This document shows positions 20,938 to 32,606 of a stretch of 64,000 nucleotides of DNA, piece by piece; within the stretch, counting starts at the first letter, position 1, and every line of letters starts with the position of its first letter. The position numbers and the translations under genes were made by a program. The notes beneath the pieces were generated by a model. It saw only the letters and a program-made list of their open reading frames with translations. It did not search any database and had not been told where the DNA came from. The stretch is from Capsaspora owczarzaki ATCC 30864 (Eukaryota > Opisthokonta > Filasterea): the NCBI RefSeq assembly GCF_000151315.2, contig NW_011887295.1, forward strand, positions 186,001 through 250,000, given 5' to 3'.

Positions 20938-21902
20938 GCATCAGTTACTCAGTGCCTGTTTTGAGATACTCAATGAATTTTTGAGGTGATTTGTTGTTTC
21001 AGAAAAAAAAAACCCTCAGATTAAAACCATGTTCGTTGTAGTCCTTGTTAGTTCCGTGCAGCACTGGAGCAGGGGGAAGGGGAGTTGCACGTTCACCCTG
21101 TTGGCCCCACTTTGCCGACACAACTACGCTCAAGCGCTGTGCCAGGTAAACAATGAATGAAACGCTTCTCACCCAACACACAGTCAGCCAATTCCCGACC
21201 CCCGGACCCCCAGCCAGGCACAATGAGAGCGTACAGGCTTCCAGCATGCAAGCCGTGATCGCGTCGCAGCACTCGGACACAAGCAGGTCTGCAGCGTGCA
21301 GCGGGCTACAGCAAAACAAAAAAAAAAAAGCGCCGAGTTTTGATGCTTTGGAGCCAAGTTTCCCTTCGGTTTGAGCTGCGTGCGCTGTCGTACTGGGTTG
21401 GTGCGAGCGTGCTACTCTCTGTCGCGCACATCGACACTGGGCGGGTTGGCGCTGGCGAGGTCGACAAGCGATGGAGAGAGGAAGCAAGTGAGATGTCGCT
21501 TTCTTTGGTGTGTGCTCTTCCCCCAGTGCGTTTGGTCTTGTGTGGGGGGTCTCTCTGCGCCCTGTGTTCTGAGTGACGACGTTGAGAGTGTGCTTCGATC
21601 GAGGGAACGAAGGACGGAGCGGGTTGTTGGCGCGTGAACAGAAGCGACGCGAGAAGCGCAAAAAGCCACCCACTTTGACTGAAAACAAACAAGATGATCG
21701 AGAGATCATGTGAGAAAAACGACTGAGATGACAGAAATGACCGACCGAAGGCGAGAAATGGCTCGAGTCAGAAAACAGCCGAATGTACTGTATTGGAGCT
21801 GTGTTTGGACACACCTGCTTGGATCACAACCCAAGCAGAAACAGAGACAATGCAAAATACACGAAGCCCCATGCATGCATGCACGCATCGATGCCGAGGA
21901 TT
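20938..21902. other. Intergenic stretch between convergent GT92 and Cys-rich protein genes
   Basis: About 1 kb with no supported gene. A 271-residue minus-strand frame (20999-21814) runs through it but lacks a domain and has an irregular composition; see rejected items. The ends should be the 3' UTRs of the flanking genes. Confidence 0.45.
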
Positions 21903-22791
21903 TTAGAACATCTTCGACATGAACATGGCAACCAAAAACGCAGACATCATGGCGAGAGTGGGGACTTGGAGAAGGCCAGCAGCGCTCTTCTTTGCAACCA
22001 CAAAGTACTTTCCTTGAGCGGTTTGGCACTGGTCGAAGCTGCCAATGGCGTTGAATTCGCAGTTGTTGCAGTTCGCTGTTACAGCAAACATAAAAACAAA
22101 CAAACAACAAAGGCACGTGTCTGTCAGCATTTGCAACCACGACGCAGTCCCCCATCCCCCACAAGACAACGACAAGACATCTACTCATTCTTTGCTTACA
22201 GTTGCACTCGCCCAGCAGAGCAACCTTGTCGTTGCCAAGGTGAACAAAGCCAAAGGAATAGGGAAGGCTCGCGTTGGTCACGCAGGCAAACTCATCATCG
22301 CTCTCCAAGTTGATCGAGTACGAAGCCGATCGGCAGTTGGCATCGGTGAAGAATTGCACCTTCGGGTGCTCGGGGGCGGTCGGAGGCGACTCCACAAGGT
22401 AGACTCGGGTGGAGGCAGAAAAGTCACGGGCAAAGTTGACGCTAAAGCAGGAGTTGCCCAGTTGATTGCCAAACATTCCCACGTTGCATGTGTTGCAGGT
22501 CGAGTCGCACTGGCCCTTGACATCGAAGCTGTTGTCCGCCACCGTCGCATTGACTTGGAAGTAATCGGTGGTTCCGGGGACCTGGAGGCACTCGCCCGAT
22601 GTAATTTCGATGGGAGTCTTGTCATCGAATCCGAGCGGGACATTGCAGGGGAAATGATCCGGGTAAAAAGCGACCAGGAGCTTGGGGGGAGGGGTGGTCG
22701 AGGCGGGGGCGGCCTGAGCGAGGCTCACCGAGCCGGCCACGAGAGCGAGACACACGAGCAGGGTGGATGCAGCAGTGTTACGGTGATTCAT
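21903..22791 (-). CDS. Secreted Cys-rich protein, probably GPI-anchored
   Basis: Two exons (22200-22791 and 21903-22075) encode 254 residues; donor GTAAGC and acceptor AACAG join in phase. The N-terminus is a signal peptide (STLLVCLALVAGSVSLAQA). The C-terminus is small residues followed by a hydrophobic tail ending the protein (LAMMSAFLVAMFMSKMF), the pattern of a GPI attachment signal. Two similar Cys motifs are present, CDSTCNTCNVGMFGNQLGNS and CNSNCNNCEFNAIGSFDQCQ, each C-x3-C-x2-C with a later Cys, suggesting an internal repeat with disulphides. The family is not recognised. It is likely a cell-surface protein of the outer leaflet. The small intron lies between the two motifs. No regulatory signal was identified beyond a pyrimidine-rich coding-strand leader. 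Confidence 0.8.
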
Positions 22792-24104
22792 GATTTTTGT
22801 GTTTAGGAAGTGCAGACCAGAACAAAAAGTGAAGAACAAAAAAACGACTGAACTGCATTTACATCTAATCGCCGTTCCCTTTTTAAAAGCCTGCAGATTC
22901 GGCGAATATTCCACTCCCACGCGTTCACTTCGGAAATAGCATCAGAAGAAGCGATCGCATTTGCTTCGCCAAATCGCATCACGTTCGCCATCCATGCTGC
23001 ACGCGACTGCGTGCCAGGTGAGCTGTCGATGATGCATATCACCGTCTCCATGCTCCTCATCCCTCCCCCTACACCCCTTTTGTCCCTTTTTGCTGAAGCG
23101 ATTGCAATTAACGGTTTCGATCCCAATGGAAACCATCGCCAGGCCACCGGTATTTTCGTCGCGGCCGTTGTGACGTCGACAGAGACTCACCCTAAATGTA
23201 CACTTCGCACTCCCTCGCTCGGACGTGACGTTACCTGGTGTTGTGACGCTGTTTGTTTTGGACGCATCTGTTTTGCTCAGCCCCTGCGGCATTGAGGCAG
23301 ACTGCGCACCGACCCCAGTTGCGCCAACACTGACAGGCTTCGACGTTTAATTTTCAAGTGAGTGTTAAATGTGCTTCGATCAGTGTTTTTAATGTGCTTC
23401 GATAACAAACACTCAAAATTATTGCTTCGATAACGCAGACTTCAAGTTGTGACAACACGTCCACGCAGACGGACAGGAATAGCATCGATCAGGCGGATGT
23501 GGTTTTGCGTAAATCCTAAATACATGAGCAATGCTTGTGTCGCTGGTAGCTTTCGCAGTCAAGCTTACTTGCGTTGTGAAGCAGAGATTGCTGCTGGCTG
23601 GGTTGGTTGTCGGCCGTAGACGAGTATTTCCCAGACGCGCGCGCGCGCGGTGTCTAGGACCAACAAACTCTGCATGGCAACGACAAAAGTGCGTGAGCAG
23701 ACTAACAACCTCGCTCAGCAGACTAGCAACCTCGCTCACACCTTTGTAAACCCTATTCCACCAGAAATACAGTACAGTACGCAGACCACAGCAAACCGAA
23801 GAACGCTCAAACCCTACCGAGAGAATCGATCAACTCTTGCCAGCGTGACTGCAGCATGGAATCGAATGGTACCAGTCATATCATATAGTCAAAGGCATGC
23901 TCTTCATGAAGCAGGCAAAATACGTGCTCGGGCTCAGGCGCGAAGCTGAAACGGGCGAAAAGCAGTGAAACTTCAACCATTTGGCACAACCTCGAGCTGC
24001 TTGCTCTGCCGCTGGTGAAGTGGACAGCTGCAGGTTTCGATATTGCTTTTTAATTTCCCCATCACTCTCGTTTTGTTTGCCTTCGAAGGTTGAATGCAAT
24101 TCCG
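22792..24104. other. Intergenic stretch between divergent Cys-rich protein and TAPT1 genes
   Basis: No gene recognised over 1.3 kb. It contains three copies of a ttgcttcgat/gtgcttcgat motif (about 23369-23433), a short (CG)n (about 23637-23649) and a 21-base imperfect direct repeat (acaacctcgctcagcagact, about 23705-23740). Both promoters must lie here. Confidence 0.45.
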
Positions 24105-26212
24105 ATGGACATTGCTCAAGCCACTGCCAGCTTGCTGCACCGCCGAGCGGCTGCGAACGCTGCTGCCACGGCTGCCAACCCCGCGACCCATTCCACACCC
24201 GACTCAGATAGTGCACTGCGTCCAATGAGCACCATTGGCATCGACAAAGCCCGCGAGCACCAGGATGCAGCCTCGTCTGCCGCGACCAATTCCAAGCAGC
24301 CAGCGTCGTCAACCACTCCGTCGCCCGCGTCATCCGCGCACAGTCTGGACTCGCCACTGGCTGAAAGTCGACGCGGATCCAAGCAGAACAAGTTCTCACG
24401 GCAGACCAGTCTCGAGCGAGGTAATCCCCCGAAATTTGTCGCCAATTCGACCCAAACCTTCTTTCCCCATTTGCGAGATTCCATGACCGATTTGCACTCG
24501 AGTCGACGTCTCGTCCTCGGATGTCGTGAAACTGGCACCGTGAAACGGAGCGTTCTAATGGAGTGGAGTCGAATGCATGGCCGAATGAGCGTCAATTTCA
24601 GCTCACGTCTGGTTGTTTGATTTGCCACACAGAACTTCTTCCGCATTTGAGACCAACAGACTCGACCTCCAAGAAACCAAAGCGCGTGGATGGGAGTGCC
24701 AGCACGGATGCGCAAAAACCAGAGTCTCAATCGGACTCGTCTTCGGATGACGAGGTCGAGCAGGATGGCTGGTTCAGCCTCGATGCTCGTCTCCATGGCG
24801 TGCCCTACATGAATCCGCCAGCCGTGATCAGTGGAGCGCTATATGCTCCTCCAGAAATGCAGAGATTGATCTTGCTCGGCAACGCAATCTGCCTTGATGT
24901 GCTCTTGTACTGCTTCACAGTGCTTCCCCTGCGAGTCGCAGCCTCGCTATTCCGCCTCATGCGGTATCCCTCCCGGCGCTCTGCCACTCAAATATACGCC
25001 ACGATCCAGGTGAGTTAAAATGGTGCTGTGCTAGAAACAGGGCCTTGTCATTTGCATTCACGTCTTGTTGGTTTGTTTTTTCGGTTTTGTTTTTTGTTTT
25101 GTTTTGTTTTTTCGTTCCCCACCTCCGGCTCCGCCTCCCCCCCCCGGACATCCAACCTCAATCCACCAAACTAGGGTGCCATCGTCCTCTGTGCCGTGAT
25201 TGCGGTTGATCAGTTGGACGTCTCAGAAACGGCCTACTACTTTATGCGCAGCCAAATGAACTGGGCCAAGCTGTACAGCTGCTTCCAGCTATTCTCCGCG
25301 TTGGACATCCTGGTGGAGCAGTGCGGGCGACGCATCACTGGCTCGCTTGTGTGGTCTGTTCTCAATCGGTCGCAGCGACTGCTGATGGCTATCGTGACAT
25401 TCATTTACGTCTTTGCCCACGCATCGATCATTCTCGTTCAGATTGCAAGCGTGCATGTTGCGCTCGATCAGGGCTCCGAGCTGCTGTCTCTGATGCTATC
25501 CGTACAGCTGGTGGAGCTCAAAGCGGCAATGGTGACATCCATGACCCGTGTTCAGCTCTTCAAAACGTGCTTGACCGACATTGCCCAACAATTCCGCTGG
25601 CTCATCATCCTGTTCACCATCTATGTCGACAAGCTGTCGCGCTATACGCCTGAAAAGATGAAAACCTCCATGCCACTCTTCCTGCAGGGCGCAACAGTCG
25701 TGCTCGCGGGCACCATGCTCATCAATTGCATCAAACACGCCATGTATGCGCTCAACAACACAACTTGGGACATCAAAACCCTCTATCGCTCATTTGGGAC
25801 GTTGCTCCTGCAACCTTTTGAGGCAGGCAAGCTCATCTCGGACAAATCGAAACACCTTTCGCAGCACTTTGATTTCGTCTCGCTGCCCTACACTGTCATC
25901 GCCGTACGGCTGTTCACCATCTGTGTGGGACGCTCCTCGATGCCCCTCTTCGTCGGTCTGGGGTGTTTTGCCGCGCTCTGTGCCTTCAAGTTCACCATCC
26001 GGTTTGCGCTCCGATCACTATCGCAAAGCATTGCGCAACGACGCGCTCGCCAGCAAAACGCCCTCCGTCGCCTCTCGACAACCATTTCACTAGTCATGGG
26101 TCTCAACCAGGCCATGAAGCACAAAATGGACGCCGATCGCGACCACGGTATTCTCGAAGAAGAGACTGCCAGCATGGTTGACGTGGATGAAGAACCGGCG
26201 CACTTGGACTGA
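24105..26212 (+). CDS. TAPT1: TAPT1/Emp65 family multi-span membrane protein
   Basis: Three exons (24105-24420, 24633-25009, 25175-26212) encode 576 residues in matching phases. Human TAPT1 and yeast Emp65 are conserved membrane proteins linked to ER and Golgi function and, in animals, to cilia and skeletal development. The first 180 residues are Ser/Thr/Ala-rich and variable. The conserved part begins near PPEMQRLILLGNAICLDVLL and FTVLPLRV. It continues through MNWAKLYSCFQLFSALDILV, the FAHASIILVQ span, ELKAAMVTSM (family NFVEIKGSV-like block), FTIYVDK and TMLINCIKHAMYA. At least six hydrophobic segments are visible. The tail is acidic. The start at 24105 is the first in-frame ATG. The gene converges on the RIN-like gene, with only about 110 bases between stops. 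Confidence 0.9.
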
Positions 26213-26245
26213 GTTGTTTTGTTTGAGGGGGAGGGGGGACACGTT

Positions 26246-26251
26246 AATAAA
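26246..26251 (+). terminator. AATAAA polyadenylation signal of TAPT1
   Basis: Canonical hexamer about 34 bases after the stop codon and about 70 bases before the stop of the convergent RIN-like gene. Confidence 0.6.
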
Positions 26252-26322
26252 GAAAACCTCGAATAGATGTATTCTCAGACCAATCGACCAGTGGACGCAA
26301 AAGTACGACTCTCGATGATGGC

Positions 26323-29300
26323 CTAGTCGCGCAATCGACGAAAGATGATCTGATACAAATCATCGCTGCCTTCAAGGGGCCAGTTGCCTTTCACAGCTTG
26401 AGGCTGCTGAGAATCCTCCAGACCAAACTCTGTCGTTGGACATTCAATTGACAGACATGCATCCAGAGAGGTTGAGTTTGCGACAGGAACAGCAGACCAC
26501 CACAAAAAACGTCATTTTGGCACTCATCGCTTACCAACACCATTTCGCAGCTCAAACAAGCCATAGCGCCCCGGCGGCAGTCGCATCTTTTCTACGATGA
26601 GCGTAATCGCTTCTCGCGCAGAGGTGAGCGGTCGGACGGGCAGGGTCTTGAATACGCGCAGGTCGTCGTCGGAAAAGTACACTCGAAGAAATCCCTGCAT
26701 GTCGGCGACGCGGGGCGCGCGTGCTGGTACGGTATTCTTGCTGCTGGATGTTGCTGCGCTGGCGGCCAGAGCAATGGCCTCCGAGGGGGGTGCAGCCAGT
26801 GGCTGGGCAGCTTGCAACGTTTTGACAACATGGATTGCACTGCTCAGCACCGTCAGGTAGTACCCGCCTTCGCCGGTCAACAGGGCAGGATCCAGGAGAC
26901 CCCACATGTACTCGGCCTCGACTTCCGCAGTATCGAGGCCAGACAGCGCAAGAACATAGATGAAAATCGGCAGAAAGTCTGTGCAGGGGGGAACGGGCGT
27001 GTGAGCACAGATCTTCTTGAAACGGCAAACAGAACGAGGGTACGCGGATCATACCATCTGCTCCGAGGACGACAGAAAATGGCTCATTTGACCCAGCTCC
27101 TTCCGACGCTGCAGGCGCGGATTCTTGGATCTGGTTGGTTTTGGGGGGGGGAGTTGTTAAACAAAAACACCAAAAGGTCGGATGAGATGATCTGGCGACA
27201 TGCGCCGCACACTGTTCAAAGGTGGTCTGCAAAGGTTACAAGACTGTGGATGGACGTCACGGTGGCAAGCAGGTATTCAAGCTTCCGCAGCGGCAGCGTC
27301 ACGCGATACATTTTCTGAAGGCAAGCGATCGCTGGTCCCCATCCAGCGGCAGGCACGAATTTGTCCTACCAAGCCAGACCAGAGTGAGGGTTAGCACATT
27401 CCCTCGTTCGAAAAGAGGTCTGCCACGCTTTTTTTTTCGTTGCACCACTGTACCCGAATTCCGACTTGGGCCGGGGTTTGCATTGCGATTTCGCGGCTGT
27501 TTGCGGCAAACTGCTGAATCGACCCTTTGATTTGCAGCTCAGTCATGAGACGACGGCAAATGTAAGGCTTGAGGGGCGCAATAATGCTTTGCTGAAGTGC
27601 GCCTTCGATAATGGCATCCACGTTCAACATCATAATCGCAGGGTCCTGCCAAAAAAAAAGCGATAGCGAGTGAGTAACGTTCTCGAACAGCGCAGCGAAA
27701 TGGCCAGTATCGCCAAACCTTGGCAAACTTGGCAACAATGCCCTCGACATCGCGACCTCGTTTGTCGACAATATAGTTGGTCATGCCATCAACGAATTGG
27801 CGCACCTAACCAAATACCACAATGAGAGTAAGAGAATGATTGCATGGGATCACTCACAGACCATTGCGGCAGCACGGATCTCACATTCGAACAGAGCATT
27901 TGCGCAGTCGTGTCCTTGCTCTCTCGTGTGCATTCCAAAAAGTGGGCGATTGTGCGGCCCTCGGGTGTGTTTTTGCTTGTCGTGGTTCTGGAAATACATG
28001 AAGGGGGGGGGGAAAGCGTCCGAAAAAGTCAGCAACCGTAACTTGATGTCACAAGCCGACCACCAAAATAGATCGAAAGTGGCTCATACTTGGAAAAGAA
28101 CGAGACGAGTCCCTGGGCAACATTGTTTCGGCTCTTCATGCGTTTGAAGGCCATTTGTTTGACTAGGTGATCCAAAAACGACCCAGAAAAGTGAACCAGA
28201 CCATTCAACACAGCAGTGAACGACATGCTTACCGAAATCTGTGACTGGAGTGATTGTAAACTTCCCCTTTGGCTTTTCGGCATCTAGCTCCCAGACAACC
28301 ACGACGACGACGATGATGGAACACACAACGAAACAAAAGTGAGTCGATGGTGGACAACTTCGACCGGAACACAGTCACTCACCTTTGCTCTTGGAAGTCT
28401 GTGTGAACGAGCTCTTGGCAGCGGGGCGAGCTTCAGAGCTCGGTATGCTACCACCGGCGGCTGCGGTGGCGGCAGCTATCTGAGAAGTAGCGTTCGAGCT
28501 CCCCATTGCAGCGGGCGCCGGTGGAGGTTTGGGCAACTGCTTGAATGAAAGCGATCCCGAGCTCGTCAGTTCGGCTGGCGGGTCGGCTGGATCGGCTGGC
28601 GGGTCGGCTGGGTCGGGCTGAATGGATTTGTTGGACAGGTTTGCGTACTCCTGTATCACTTTGCCGACACGTTGAAGGTGAGGGTTGACTCGAACTTCCA
28701 CTCGATCGTAAATGGCGGAAGTATGCCGGCCTCCCAGAGCAGGATTGGGGCGGACTTCGACTGCAACAAGCGTGAGGAGGAAACCCGAGAATCAGCATTG
28801 TGCGACAAACACTCCCTTTTGCACCAATCAAACAAGACCGCACATCCCTCCTCCTCCTCCTCCCCTCCTCCACCAACAAGTATTTGCAAAAGTAACGCAC
28901 TCAAAGAAGCGTAGGGATGATCTTGCGGGAAATCATAGTCCGAATTCGCGACCTCGCTTGAACGAGAACTTGCTTGATTGGTGCGATTGACAGCGGCGTA
29001 CAGGGGTTCTGGCTTTGCTTCTGCTGGTTCGTTGGACACATCAATCGGATCTTGATCGCCAATGGTCACGCCATACTCGGCCTCGAGTTTGCGCAACTCG
29101 GCTTGGACCGCGGCCTCAATTTCATCGCCTTCAGCATCCGGATCATTCCGAGCCGCCGCGTCGTCGTTGGACGGGGAATCTTGCTCTGAAACGATTGGCT
29201 CAATCATCTCAGAGAAGTCAACAACGTCAACAGGATCAGCAGCGGATGGCGCGTCGCCGTGTTGCTCGGCAACCGGTGCGAGTCCGTCCATCACCGAGTC

Positions 29301-29960
29301 GCCAAACTTCAACGAGAAGAAGGACTCTAGTAACAGTCGATCGCTCGTCCGTCGAGCGCGCTTGATGGCATGCATCGAATCGGTCGTCTGAGCAGCTTCG
29401 TGAGAGTGAAGGTTGCTCTCAGTCGTCCCCAGGCCAATTCCAGACGGCATCGCAGTCTCCGCAGCATTCGTATTCGTATTCGTATTCGTATCCCTATTCG
29501 TATTCGTACTCGCACTTGTACTCGCAGTTGCAGCAGTCGGGATGGTGCTCGTCATCACGGGGCGAGTTGCAACCTTCCTTTCTTGACCAGTCGAGAGGCT
29601 CTGCGAGCGGGCACTCCCGCGCTGCCCACCAGCCACACTGACGCGGGCACTGTTCACCAACCCAGGCGCACTGCCCAAGCTTGGGCTTGTGAGTCGGGAC
29701 ATGAGGTCGCTCTCGTCGTCGTCGTCGTCGTCGAGATTGCCGCTGTTCAGGAGGGCATACGCAGACTGCCGTTGCGCCAGAATGAACGAGTCTGCAGACG
29801 CGTAGATGCCGCGCATAATGTCGTCCAGATCAGCAGCAATACTGCGCACTGCATCCGTGAATTGCATGCGACTCAGCATGCTCGGCGCACTAGCACCAGC
29901 AGCTGGAGCGGGAGCGGGAGCGAGTTGGACGGAGGCTGAAATCGTATGCGAACGCTGCAT
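26323..29960 (-). CDS. RIN-like Rab5 exchange factor (VPS9 plus Ras-association domain)
   Basis: Eleven exons encode 907 residues: 28901-29960, 28383-28760, 28233-28283, 28090-28162, 27858-27987, 27719-27805, 27454-27645, 27240-27365, 27055-27130, 26535-26978, 26323-26429. Phases match throughout. The first 480 residues are low complexity (Ser, Thr, Asp, a TNTN hexanucleotide-coded run). A RIN-homology-like block follows (KNTPEGRTIAHFLECTRE ... VRQFVDGMTNYIV). The VPS9 domain runs through IIAPLKPYICRRL, the diagnostic GADDFLPIFIYVLALSGL and LLDPALLTGEGGYYLTVLSS. The C-terminus reads as a Ras-association domain (FKTLPVRPLTSAREAITLIV ... YQIIFRRLRD). Animal RIN proteins load Rab5 with GTP on early endosomes in response to Ras. 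No SH2 domain is seen, unlike animal RIN1-3, so the input from tyrosine kinases may be missing. Confidence 0.88.
29466..29512. repeat. attcgt hexanucleotide tract in the RIN-like gene
   Basis: Imperfect tandem attcgt units (plus strand), interrupted by one variant unit. On the coding strand they encode alternating Thr and Asn in the low-complexity N-terminal region. Confidence 0.9.
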
Positions 29961-30215
29961 TTGGCAACTCAAGCTTCGAAACGGCAAAAGGCAATACCAG
30001 AAGAGAAGACTGGACAGCACGAGTCGAGTCAGTTGTGAGGAACGGCTGTTTAATTGTGCTTCGACTGGGTTTGTACGAAGAAGGCCGGAGATGCAAAGTA
30101 CAGGAAGTACCGTGTTGAAGCTACTGTACAGTAAAATCTACTGAACGACGAAACACGGCGGAATTTAGACTTGCGCAGCGTGACTAAAATATACATAGTA
30201 ATGTAAAATCAAGGA

Positions 30216-32395
30216 CTACCACATAAAGCGCTGAGGAACACCGGGCTCGCTGGGCCACTCGAACGAACGAGATAAAAAGAGATATAGGGTAATGGCGTTA
30301 ACGAGTGCAAAAAACAACACCTCCATCACTGCCTCCTGTAGCGTCGGCCGAAGGTGCAGTCGATAGAGCATAAATGGCACTACGAAATAGCGGAACTCGA
30401 TGAGTGGTGCGGGTACGATGGTCAGGGAGGTGGCTCCAGCCCAGAGTGCAATCCAAACGAGCGAGTTTCCATCATTTCCTGTTTTGGTGCGAACATGAAG
30501 AATCAAACCAACGAGTCAATCCTCTCTTGCTCAACGCTGAGGCAACGTTTTTTTGGACGCGTGCTGAAGACAAAGCACTTACGCAGTCTTCGCCACATAA
30601 ACCAGAATGCTGCAAGGTACGCGGGTACGAGCAAGTACTTGCCCCACTCGTAGCGCATGTACCATCGCCTCCAGATGTAGAACGTATAGTGACGATTGTC
30701 AGAGAGTAGATAGTCGTGGGCAAATCTGTCGTAGTCCAAGATTTGTTCAAGCTCGTTGAGAACTGAATTTCCCTGCCTCAAGACGCCAGGAACAATTTAC
30801 GTACGTGAAATGGTGCACAGTCCATAGTCCAGCAACACAAGCTCCAAGAACAAGGGTCACTCGGAGGAAATGGCGGAGCATCGAATCGTGCTGCCACCGA
30901 CGAACAAGTTGGCGTGCATCGAGCAGCGAAAACTGCAGCAAGACAGGCCAGGAGAACACCAGCGCAAACAAGGCAAAGTAGAATACTTGCACGGCGTGGA
31001 CACGAGATTGGTGATGGGTTTTATCGCCTGGTGGGGGCGCGAGAACGAGTGAGCCAACAGCTACAAAAACACTCACACTTGCACATCTACTGGTGTCATG
31101 AGGTGACTTACCAACCACAATACTCCCATTCCAGACGATAAATGCAAGAAAGAGCAAGCCCACGAGCACATAGGGCAGGCTCAAGCGAATGTATACTTTC
31201 AGGTTGGCTCGAACGACACGAACGGCAGCTTGAGTGACAGCGATGGGCGATTCAGAGTAGGCACGGCGTGGTACGTTTACAGCAACTCTCTGTGCAAGCA
31301 TGACTGCCGCCGCAAAGGCAACCCAGACAATATTGGATTGTCGGAGGAGCACGGCACAAGCGCCGGCCTGTTTTGTCCAAACAGCAAGACAAAACGAGCC
31401 ACAACAAATTGATTGAGCGCCCATCGTTCGAAACAAAGAAGCTCCTCACACCCGCTTCAGGAACTCACCAGAGCAGAGGACAGCGAGGATTCTCGGAGAG
31501 CAAGTGCGTAGCACAGCAGCACAAAGCACAATGAGCCGCCATCCGTATAATACAGAAAATCGAAAAAGAAGAGCAGCGGGAAGAGCGATATGCCGAGAGT
31601 CTGAATCGCCAAGAATCTCCTCCGAGTCGGGTCGGCATGAGAACTTGCCGATGAATGCTCGGAACTGACGTGGAGGCTGGAGGACGACGGTGTGCTTGGC
31701 TCGTCTTCGTCGTCGCTCTCCTTGTCACCCGTTCGAGCTAGTTGGATTGCTCGTGGCACCAGTGCATGACGTGCTTGCGATGCGAGTCTCAAGCAAAGAA
31801 AAATCAGCGCGCCATTCGCCAAGGCAAAGAACAGATTGACCGCGCGTAAACTGGCGACAGTGCAAGCAGCGTCCGCTCCAACGATGGCAATCCACGGTGC
31901 AAGCAAGATGTACGACGCTAGATATCTGTAGAGCGTATCGCAGCCGAGGTTGATGAAGCTTTCGGGCTGCAAAAGCTGATCAAAATTTGACGCAAATTGA
32001 ACATCTTACAATCCTGGCAAGGTGGTGATCATTGGATCCCATTCGGTGAATCGTCCTTGGCAGTACTTTTTTGCCTGTGGGATGTGGAATATTTCGTCCT
32101 ACGAATCAGGCATTCGCAATGAGTGAGTGTGTGAGCTATGCGTTTGTGCGACGCGGTAACGGGGTGGAGGAGCATCAGTGCAAGTCGATGCGTTCCCGTC
32201 GCTCCATCCAAGCGACGTCAGTTGGCGCGTTTTTGTTACCATGTAAGCTGATGGCACGGATGACGACACGCCAAGCCAAGCGTAGGCGACCAGTGCAGCG
32301 GTGAGCGCAATCGCAAGCACGAGCGCTGGGACAAGGCTGCTGGCTTGCGGCTGCTTGTGCCGTCGTCCCCACTGCGCTGAACTGCGGCCATCCAT
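30216..32395 (-). CDS. ALG10: Dolichyl-P-Glc alpha-1,2-glucosyltransferase
   Basis: Seven exons encode about 556 residues: 32240-32395, 32010-32098, 31469-31958, 31112-31367, 30801-31027, 30583-30772, 30216-30478. ALG10 adds the last glucose to the lipid-linked oligosaccharide in the ER lumen, the signal for efficient N-glycan transfer. Diagnostic blocks are [77 protein letters not shown] and the ending [14 protein letters not shown], which match the family closely up to the last residues. Many hydrophobic spans are visible. The family is about 470 residues in human; the extra length is mainly an acidic Ser-rich insert (about residue 150-180, [20 protein letters not shown]). The acceptor of exon 3 is less sure than the others. 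The start lies 211 bases from the divergent carrier gene. Confidence 0.93.
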
Positions 32396-32606
32396 TGACG
32401 GCAGCCTTGTGTTTCAATTCGAGATTGGTAGAGTTAATGGACAGACAGAGAGAGAGAGGAATCGAGCGAACGAGAAAAAGATAGAAAAAGAGACGACTGA
32501 GAATTGCAAAAACCAAATTCGAGCGAATCTTCTCAGACAATGACAAAACAAGGACAAACAAAAAAGACACGAATTTCAAAGACGACTGCATTGGCAACTT
32601 TACAGC
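32396..32606. promoter_or_regulatory. Shared divergent promoter of ALG10 and the mitochondrial carrier
   Basis: Only 211 bases separate the two start codons. The stretch is purine-rich on the plus strand (agagagaga, gaaaaag) and has no TATA-like box at a sensible distance. Both promoters and leaders must fit here, which suggests a bidirectional promoter. Confidence 0.5.

Noticed and set aside
20999-21814. 271-residue open frame on the minus strand between GT92 and the Cys-rich gene
   Set aside because: No domain, irregular Ser/Arg/His/Cys composition, ends in a T-tract-derived FFF, and lies where two 3' UTRs should be. Judged a chance frame.
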